A DNA stretch of 64,000 nt, taken from contig OY756139.1 of the NCBI GenBank assembly GCA_963576785.1, positions 3,534,001 to 3,598,000 on the forward strand. The letters are read 5' to 3'. A model generated the notes under the pieces. That model searched no databases and was not told the origin of the DNA. It was given only the letters and a program-made list of their open reading frames with translations. The stretch is from Chlorophyllum brunneum. Lineage: Eukaryota; Basidiomycota; Agaricomycetes; Agaricales; Agaricaceae. The translations under genes and the position numbers were made by a program. Shown here in pieces: positions 56,228 through 64,000 of the stretch. How positions within the stretch are numbered: position 1 is the first letter of the stretch; each line of letters begins with the position of its first letter.

Positions 56228-56533
56228 TGTTATGAACTATAGATAGACAGTACATTCCTATCATGCACCCATCACATTTATTATTCCTATGTATCTGTTT
56301 CATCCCCTTGTTTCATCCTGTATGGCTGTACTCTTACTGACTCGTTCTACTTGTCCCCTATGACTCCTTTACTCTGCTCCCTTATTCTTAGCTCTTATCA
56401 CTAGTATATAAAGTGTAGTAATACTTGATGTATTCCTTACACTTTACCAATCGTATCATTCCTTACTCTTCTCTCTACTTCCTTGTCTTTATCCAAAGAC
56501 TTGCAACCTGAGTCTCCGACTAAGGTCATAACA
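56228..56533 (+). repeat. Gypsy D 5' LTR
   Basis: 306 bp, TGTTATGAACTATAG to GGTCATAACA, with TATATAAAG. ACACTTTACCAA (56439-56450) pairs with TTGGTAAAGTGT (56535-56546) just after the LTR. Confidence 0.85.
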
Positions 56534-56626
56534 TTTGGTAAAGTGTCATTTGACTCACCTTGCAAGAGAGGTGCCACTATTTGTAGCTAGGCTTGGAATA
56601 ATAGCCTCCAACCAGGACGACAGTAT

Positions 56627-57811
56627 ATGAGCAGCAGTAGCTCATCAAGAACACCAAGAAGACCAAGAGCTCCGAGACCAACAGATATCCAGGGATCACC
56701 AGTAACCACCAGATCCAAACAATGAACAGAACCAGAAATCCCTGAAGGCCTTAAACAGCAGAAATCTGACCACAGTATAGAAGAAGATACAGCTCTTTTT
56801 GAGACCCTATTCAACACAGAAGTTGCTGAGACCACATTCGACATAGAAGTCACCGAGACCCCATTCAATACAGAAATTGCTGAAGCTACATCCGACATAG
56901 AAATTGCCGAGACCTACGAAAACGAACATAGCAAACCAGAGACAGAATCAGAGATGGCCGATGAAATCAATTTCCCAAAGAACCTAGGCCCAGAACCAGG
57001 ATATTTCAATGGAGATAGAACCAAGTTTGATGATTGGTGGAGAGCAATGTCCTTATGGACACTCTTCAACAAAATCGACGATAATGAGCAAAAGATAATT
57101 GGAATATTAGCTCGAATGAAAGGAGGACTTGCAGGTCCCTATGCCAATGCCAAATTACAAATGATTCAAGACAAGAAAACACTGGCATTCGATGACTTTG
57201 CAAAGGAGATGGTAGCCACCTTCTCCTTGGGGAATAGAAAAGCAATAGCAGAAGGGGAAATCAAGTTGTTCAAACAGGGAAAGAGGAACACTGCGGACTT
57301 CCTAATAGAGTTCAAAGCATTGAAGACTCAAGCAGGAACAGACGATGCACATGCCACATTCCTCCTCAAACAACATACCAGAGCAGATATTATCCAAACT
57401 ATTATAGGCTACCCGGCAGCCTCAATCCCAGACACATACAGCAAATGGAGAAACACCATCCTTGCAGTAGGACAGGGATACAAAACAATGGACATCACAT
57501 GAGGAGATGTCAGAACAAGCACAGGAGTCACCTATGGAGGTGGAGGACAACCAATGGAAATTGGTAGACAAAGGGCAAACACTGATCAGAACAGCAAACC
57601 GAGGTGTTTTAACTGTAACCTCTATGGGCACATTGGCAAATACTGCTGCAAGAAGATGAAGATAGCATACACCAAAATAATGTACTATAACTGTGGCAAA
57701 CAAGGCCACATCTCGAAGAACTGTAAAGCACTGAAGAAAGCACACATCAGGGAGGTTACCAAAGAGATAGAAGAAGAGACAAAAGGGGATTTTGTCGAAG
57801 GCTCCGAGTAG
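56627..57811 (+). pseudogene. Gypsy D gag with two premature TGA codons
   Basis: One frame from ATG 56627 (MSSSSSSRTPRRPRA) to TAG 57809, broken only by TGA near 56723 and TGA at 57500-57502. Capsid region: EPGYFNGDRTKFDDWW and FSLGNRKAIAEGEIKLF. Zinc knuckles: CFNCNLYGHIGKYC and YYNCGKQGHISKNC (first Cys of the second knuckle changed to Tyr by G to A). Confidence 0.82.
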
Positions 57812-57839
57812 GCGCAAACCCACAAGCCAATAAACCTAG

Positions 57840-58374
57840 AGTTTCTGTTTTATGTCACAATAGACGATATGTGATCCCGCAAAAACAAAACTCAATGCGT
57901 GAACTTCTCCTTGATTCAACAATCAGAACAAAGAAAGGACCCAAGCAAATCACCACACTGGTGGATTCCGGATGTACACACATGTGCATAGTGCAGAGGG
58001 TAGTAGAAGAAGAACAGATCACGACCAAACCTCTCGAAACCCCAATATGAGTAATCAATGCCGATGGAACCGAAAACAAGAAGGGAGAAATAACAGATAC
58101 GGCACAACTGGTACTAAGCAATGGCAAACACATGGAAGAAATTGAAGTAATGGTAACACAACTGGAAAGTGCAGACCTATATCTCAGACACGACTGGCTA
58201 GTCAAGCACAACCCAGAAATTGATTGGACAAACAACATAGTATGCTTCAACAGATGCCCAAAGGATTGTACCACACACCACAATGATATATGGTTCAACG
58301 AAAGAATACGCATGGTAAAAGAACACATAGAGGAAAAGAAAACTGATCAAACAAACCCAGAAGACCTACCGACA
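57840..58374 (+). pseudogene. Gypsy D pol start (protease)
   Basis: LLDSTIRTKKGPKQI, then protease LVDSGCTHMC with the catalytic DSG kept, and a TGA at 58048-58050 (ETPI.VINADG, where B has K). The frame then stays open through SADLYLRHDWLVKHNP and runs without a stop into LINE L5, giving an artificial fused frame 58132-60030. Confidence 0.8.
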
Positions 58375-58458
58375 CATCCCTTCTTTGACTTGTACCACCA
58401 CCATCAATTTGCAAAACTCGATTACACGGTACCTGTCTATAGTACTAGGATACAAATC

Positions 58459-60651
58459 ATGCCTGCACTATGTTCCAACCTCTCTCCGAGAGAGACCATG
58501 CCTGACAGTGAGGGGGAAGTCTTTGGGAACATGACACATGTTCCGCTCTCCTCCATATTTGCGGCCTCTGCGGCTCTGCCCCCCCCTGGTATCCTGTTCC
58601 CTAGGATACCATCTGTGACTAGGCTGTTTGTCCCTACGGACCAAGCCTACAGCTCCACTGTTCCCCCGTCGGTCCTCAGCAGCAGGCCGACCACATCGTC
58701 GGCTCTTTTGAACCCCCTCCAAGGCGAAGGGGACAAGACAATTCACCGGGTGTCCAAATGTTCGAGGGCGGGAGGAGACCATTATCATTCGGGAGAGAGC
58801 TGGGCTGAGCAGGTCGAGGAAGAACTCAAGCCCAAGGTGATGGTCATGGATGAAGAAGACAACAACAACGAGGATCGTGGAGATGGTCCTGAGGAATACT
58901 ATGAAAATGCTGTCAGAGAGGTAGGTAAAATCTCTGAGTGGGTGAAAGCCTACAGTACCTACAACATGAGCGGTGATGAGGGGCTGGCTTTCGGGCAGGC
59001 CTTCACTGAACTAACGACGACCTTGGTTAAAGCAGGATGGCTCAAGATAGCGGTCAATGAGAAGAAGAACGACCTCCACAGTTGGATGGAGGTCAATTTT
59101 GGTAAGATTACCGTCCTCGCTGAGGGTTCTCCCCAGCCGGACATTTCTCCCCTACACCGCGTGGCCTCCCAAAGCTCCACGTGCAAACCTGACAACGTCC
59201 GCATAGAGGTCGTCGAGCACATTGTCACTCCGGGTATCTCCATTGGCAATGAAGTCACTCGTTCGGGTATCTCCAACAATGATGTGCAGATGATCTCTGA
59301 GGTGGAGTTCAAGACCGTCGTGCACAAGAAGAAGAGCGGAGGAGGCTGGAGGTCCGGCAAAGCGGCCATGAAGACTGCGAATACTGGCCGGAAGAACCCC
59401 AAGACCCTCACCCCTTCCCCCCCCACCGTGCCTGCCAAGGCCGTCACTCCACCGGCATCTCAGCCTGATGCCAAGGATGTCAAAAAACCCCAGGAGGGTC
59501 CAAAGACCTCCTACACTGCTGCTGCGGCCAAAAAGGGCCACAACACTGCTCCTGCCGCTATCCCCTCCACCAATGCTCAGGACCCTCTCAAACTCTTAGA
59601 GTTTGCAAGTAAGTTCCCTGAGCTACCTAATGAGAAGATTGTCGCAATGTACAATGCTGCCTTCTTCACCCCTGTGAACCAAAAGCCTGCTAAGAAGGCC
59701 AGTGTCATTCGTTCCACCCTCAATGGTCCTTCATGCAAGCAAGTGATCATTCCTCTCCTCACTGGTCCCACCGTCACCAACTTCGGGGCTATCATTGACT
59801 CTCTCAATGCATGCCTCATCGCAGAGAAGTCCAAGATGAGGGTCATCGCTGCCTCGCAGGGTAAGTTGGGCCTTATGGTCCACACCTCGGAGGTGTTGAT
59901 CCCCACTGAGCTCGACGTTGTCAAGGCGTGGCTCAAAGAGAAATTCAGAGAAGTCACCATGGGCGACGTGTCCCTCCCAAAATCCAAATCGTTCGTGAAA
60001 GCCACGGACGTCAGTTATATCATCCCCTGAGGACAAATCCTCACCGAGGCCAATGTGGTCTCCAGCATCCGGAGTTCAATCCACTCCGATGCCATCCAAT
60101 TTGCGTCACAACCTCGTATTCGACGCAACTCAAAACACTCGGACACCTGTACAGTGTGGTTCGAAATCTGGGACTCAAAGGCAGGGTCCAACTTGGCGAG
60201 GATCGAGGACAAGTTCCTCAACATTTACGGAGGGCTCTTCCACATCAGGAAGGCGACCACTAACCCGGGAGTACCATTCTGCGGTAAATGCTGCCGATGG
60301 GGCCACCCCCTAGTTCATTGCTGAGTGAGGTTTTTCACTTGTGCGTACTGCAAAGGGCCACATTCCACCGCCAATCACTGATCGTTCGCCTTTTGCTGCA
60401 AAGGGAATGATAAAGCCAACCCTCCTATCGCGGCTACTCCCGCTGGGGAACCATGCCCTCACAAGGCTACGTGCCCCAACTGTGGCAAGGACCACCTCGC
60501 TACTGACCGAAAGTGTCAGTTTTGGAAGAAGCAATTCGACCACAACTGGCATGCGAACAAAGCGCTCAAACTATGGGCCAATAGGGGATCCCCGATGCCT
60601 GCCCCCTCCTCATCCCTGGCTAGTTGAAGCCAGACTAACCCCCCTAAATGA
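58459..60651 (+). pseudogene. LINE L5 ORF1 (RNA-binding, zinc knuckles), four TGA stops
   Basis: From ATG 58459 (MPALCSNLSPRETMP) to TGA 60649-60651, about 730 codons. Middle region: YNMSGDEGLAFGQAFTEL, a Pro/Ala/Lys-rich linker, LKLLEFASKFPELPNEKIV and SSIRSSIHSDAIQF. Zinc knuckles: CGKCCRWGHPLVHC, CAYCKGPHSTANH, CPNCGKDHLATDRKC. Internal stops at about 60028, 60322, 60379 and 60625 are all TGA, at positions where relatives or context indicate Arg CGA. The last stop overlaps the ORF2 start as ATGA. ORF1 would bind the LINE RNA. Confidence 0.85.
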
Positions 60652-63600
60652 ATAATGTCCCTGACAATCAAGACAGACCTCCTCGCTCTTTGTTGAGTGA
60701 GTTGAAGGTTTGCTCTCACAACGTTGGTAGATCGTATGGAGTGATGGAGACAGTCCTCGCACGTAGAGGTGACATTGACCTCCTCCTGATACAAGAACCC
60801 CCATGGAGATTCCTCCGTGACATCCCCTCATCTGTCTCTAACGACGGATCGCCTCTTGTAGGAGGTCCAGTTCACCCGGACTGGACGCTCCTTTCATATC
60901 CAATTATTGCCGAAGAAGTCCTCCAAGTGGGACACCGATGATACCCTCAACGCATGGCCAACATGGAACACTGTACCACACTGCGAGTTCTCGCCTTCGC
61001 TCACAAAAGGCTGAAACAACTCCGACCTTCCATCCGAAGAGATTTAATCAACCATCAAGACCTCCTGTGTATATCTCTATACGCAGGAGGAGAAGAATTA
61101 CTGCTGCTGAACATCTACAATGACAGCCGTAACACCGCGCTCCACTTCCTCAAGGAGCGACTCTTCAACCTCCCGCCCTTTCTTCTTATGGGAGGAGACA
61201 TCAATATTAGATCGGAGTTTTGGGACCCTTCGACGGATCAACACCCGGTGAGTGCGGACCAACTCCTTATGGTCACCGAAGCCCTTAATCTTGTAAGGAC
61301 TACTCCGTTTGAGGCCAAGCCAACTCGCTATGCCTCAGACCCCAACTTACCGGACATGGTCATCGACCTACTCTTCATTTTGGGAATGCTACCACACATT
61401 CCCTCCCACGCTATCCAGGACGGTGATTGGTACAACTCGGACCACACCCTCCTGCTAATCAGGGTACCTATTCCACAAATGGATGTCGTTGTCGAAAGAT
61501 TGACCATCCCCAAAGATTCGGAAGAGGAGACCAGGTTCCTGATGGACATTGTTGAGGGAATCAAGAACAAGAACTGGCCGATGAACGACACGGACAAGTT
61601 GGAGAGAGCTGTTGCCAAATTGGGAGTTTTGTTTGACAGATCATGGACTCAAAATGCGAAGAAGACCAAGATCACCACTAGATCCAAGACCTGGTGGAAC
61701 AAGGAGTGCTTGACCGCACTTGCTACGCATCGTGCGGATCGCAAGAACAAGTGCAAATGGAACGTTTTTCACAAGACCACAAGGAAAATGAAAAGAGCAT
61801 ACTTCGACAAAAAGATACAAGAAATCTCTGTTGACTGGAAACACCTGTGGGATCTCATGCCATGGGTCAAGGACTGCACACTCCTGGCTACAGAAGCCAT
61901 GCATCACAACGGCCGACCTTGTCTCACACTAGACAATCTGTGGATGGCTCTCGACCAACATTACAATACTGTCCACGATAGACCAACGAATGCGGCAGTT
62001 CTGGATGAACTCCCTCCTCCGAATGGAACGGAGAATAGGACTTGGGTAGACTTCTCTCTCCTTGAGATGATGGAGTCGCTCAAGGATACCTCGAATTCTT
62101 CCTCCCCCAGTCCCGACCATATTTCCTGGTCCCATCTCAAGCAAATTGTCACCAATGAAACTTGTGCTGGTCTCTTCCTCAAGATCAGCAGTGCATGTCT
62201 GAACATTGGACATTGGCCTGTGCATTTTAAAAAGTCAACGTTGGTGATCATTCCAAAACCCAACAAACCCGACTACTCCACCCCAAAGGCATTCTGACCA
62301 ATCGTCCTCCTCAACATGTTCAGCAAGCTAATAGAGAAAATGCTCACCAAATGACTCCAATTTGAGGCCGTTAAATTCAAGGTCCTCCATCCACACCAAT
62401 TGGGAGTGATACGCCAACGGTCTACCGAGGATGCAGGCTTGTTCCTGACTCACATTATCCGGGGAGCTTGGACGAAGAAGAAGAAGATGTCAGTGCTTGC
62501 ATTCAACGTGGCCCAATTCTTCCCCTCCCTCAACCATGATCTCCTTATCGAAATTCTACAACGACAAGGATTTCCCCCCCAGGTTGCCGCGTTCTTCAAC
62601 AACTACCTTAAGGAATGCCGCACTACCTACTGGTGGAACAATGAAACTTCCCCGGAATACAACACAGCAGTAGGAGTAGGTCAGGGCTCAGCCCTTAGCC
62701 CTATTCTCTCCGCTCTATTCCTTGCCCCTCTCTTACACGTCTTCGACATCCGTATGGAGGAACACTGTGACAAGTGGGACTTCGATGTCCTGTCGTTCAT
62801 CGACAATGGCACTCTGGTTGCGCAATCCCCATCTCTGGAAAAGAACGTGGAAATCCTTCAACACATGTACTGCGAAATGGAGCGGCTCATGAACGAATTC
62901 GGCCTGGAAATTGAACATGGCAAGTCCGAGATCTTTCACTTCACGCATGCTAGACAAGACTCGAATCCCTCAATTAACTTGGGATCCCCACTGTTCACAG
63001 GCCATAACCCCCTCAAACCGAAGACCCAGTGGCAGTATCTCGGCTTTTATTTTGACTGGACGCTGACCTTCAAAGAACACGTTTGATTCTATTCTGCCAA
63101 GGCTATATCCATGATCAAGGCAATGAAAATGTTGGGGAACTCCGTCAGAGGTCTGTCCCCTAGCAACAAGAGGCTACTTTACCGTTCATGTGTCGTACCG
63201 GTGGCAACATATGGATACCGACTATGGTTTCATGATCGATCCCGCACCAAGGGAACTTGTGAAATCCTCAACAAAATGCAATGAAGGGCGGCGCTCTGGA
63301 TCACCGGGGCCTTCCAGACTTCTCCCACTGGTGGCGTAGAGTCCCTCGCAGGGCTCATGCCCATCAAACTTCATCTCCAAAAGTTGGCCGAACAACAATC
63401 GTCGAGGCTTCATACGTTGGACAATGAACACGCTTTGGCAAGATTGACGAAGGAATTCCACTCTTCCCCCCACCAACTTCACATCAAGAACTTCACGAAG
63501 GTTCAGAAGAAGAAGACATTAGGAGCTGTGATGGACTTTTCATGCCCCACCCCCGAGACTCGGTATATAGAACATTTTAATTCCATCTCTAAAACTCTAT

Positions 63601-64000
63601 GGCCCGGACATAGGCTACTTGACCGTTTCTCTACTAATGTATCTTTTATAGGATTCAACCGGGACAACCCTCACCTGTCAAAGACGCTTTGGGACGATGT
63701 AATGATGAATGTAACAACAGACGCAAAATCCATCACAATCGGTACGGACAGCTCAGTCCACCCCAATCCCAATCCGCTTGCCAGCCAGTTTACGGCGGCA
63801 GCCACCATTCGACATCTTGACGGTGGGAGCTCTACCATGAAGAGGCTCGGAGGAACCACGTCGACAGACACAGAATTGGTAGCGCAGTACTTAGGTATCA
63901 CCAAGGTGCTTGCTACTGCCAAATATGACCAGGTTGAGCACATCCACGTATTCACCGACTCCATCGTAGCCTCCCAGCTCCTTCTCAACTGTTCGCCACA
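60648..64000 (+). pseudogene. LINE L5 ORF2: endonuclease, RT, RNase H (five TGA stops, 3' end outside)
   Basis: A single frame from ATG 60648 to the window edge, with TGA codons at 60939, 62295, 62352, 63084 and 63282. APE-type endonuclease: KVCSHNVGRSYGVMETVL, LLLIQEPPW, LLMGGDINIRSEFWD, DLLFILG, YNSDHTLLL. RT: SWSHLKQIV, VIIPKPNKPDYSTPKAF, VGVGQGSALSPILSALF, SFIDNGTLVAQS (Asn in place of the second catalytic Asp). RNase H: TIGTDSSVHPNPNPLASQF, TDTELVAQYLG, HIHVFTDS. Arg is expected at each TGA by comparison with other copies (for example FRPIVLLN). Apart from these CpG-type changes it looks young. Confidence 0.87.

Larger units (their letters stand above)
56228..58374 (+). mobile_element. 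Ty3/Gypsy chromovirus D, 5' part (interrupted by LINE L5)
   Basis: 5' LTR 56228-56533, self-complementary primer site, gag and the start of pol, ending at LINE L5. It is inserted in LINE L6. GTTTT at 56223-56227 is the candidate left target duplication; the right side is outside the window. Younger than A and C: only a few stops. Confidence 0.82.
58375..64000 (+). mobile_element. LINE L5, nearly full-length, cut by the window edge
   Basis: Starts at CATCCCTTCTTTGACTTG inside Gypsy D pol. ORF1 and ORF2 each keep a single frame, broken only by TGA codons. It continues past 64000, so the 3' end, the tail and the target duplication are not visible. The most complete LINE here, and the reference for the deletions in L1 and L3. 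Confidence 0.88.

Noticed and set aside
58132..60030. 632-aa ORF as one protein
   Set aside because: It is a chance fusion of Gypsy D pol to LINE L5 leader and ORF1; the junction at about 58375 is an insertion boundary.

Overview
The window is fungal nuclear DNA and most likely comes from a basidiomycete of the Agaricomycetes. The evidence is the set of short introns (about 47-69 nt, GTNNGT...YAG), a CBM1 domain, FunK1-type kinases, a NACHT NTPase of the agaric type, a DAP1/MAPR gene, an AA7-like oxidase relic, and very dense chromodomain Ty3/Gypsy and LINE retrotransposons. No species is named because nothing seen here is species-specific.

Region 1 (1-16.8 kb) is the host-gene part. In order it holds: the 3' end of a FunK1 kinase (+); a 79-aa secreted CBM1-only protein (-); an unrecognised five-exon gene with an N-terminal CC motif (+); a NACHT-NTPase gene that looks broken (+); DAP1 (+); and a tandem run of three FunK1 genes on the minus strand. 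Of the three, only the middle one (8912-11561) can be spliced into a full 772-codon frame. The third is split by a 1.1-kb insertion with LTR-like ends. After these come an AA7/berberine-bridge oxidase pseudogene (-) and a second, decayed copy of the NACHT gene.

Region 2 (16.8-64 kb) is a retrotransposon nest. A Copia element (5' LTR and gag) is cut off at about 18826. From there to the right edge almost everything can be explained as Gypsy chromoviruses (A, B, C, D) and LINEs (L1-L6) inserted into one another. LINE L6 was hit by Gypsy C. C was hit by LINEs L2, L3 and L4. L2 was hit by Gypsy A. A was hit by Gypsy B and LINE L1. Separately, L6 was hit by a solo LTR and by Gypsy D, and D was hit by LINE L5. 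Target-site duplications visible in the sequence support most of these steps.

Gypsy B (22612-29099) is the only intact element: 300-bp LTRs, CTGTA target duplication, gag, pol (PR-RT-RH-IN-chromodomain) and a third ORF after pol. The third ORF is also present, strongly diverged, in A and C. The primer site of B is complementary to its own LTR just downstream of the TATA box, which indicates Tf1-type self-priming. The LINEs carry ORF1 (CCHC zinc knuckles) and ORF2 (EN-RT-RNase H), overlapping as ATGA.

Elements other than B show loss of CpG to TpG/CpA. In the youngest LINE (L5) every premature stop found is a TGA where relatives suggest an Arg CGA codon, so methylation-linked or RIP-like decay at CpG appears to have silenced the nest. 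The least explained sequences are the third Gypsy ORF, the 1.1-kb unrelated core of L4, and the 12007-13142 insertion.
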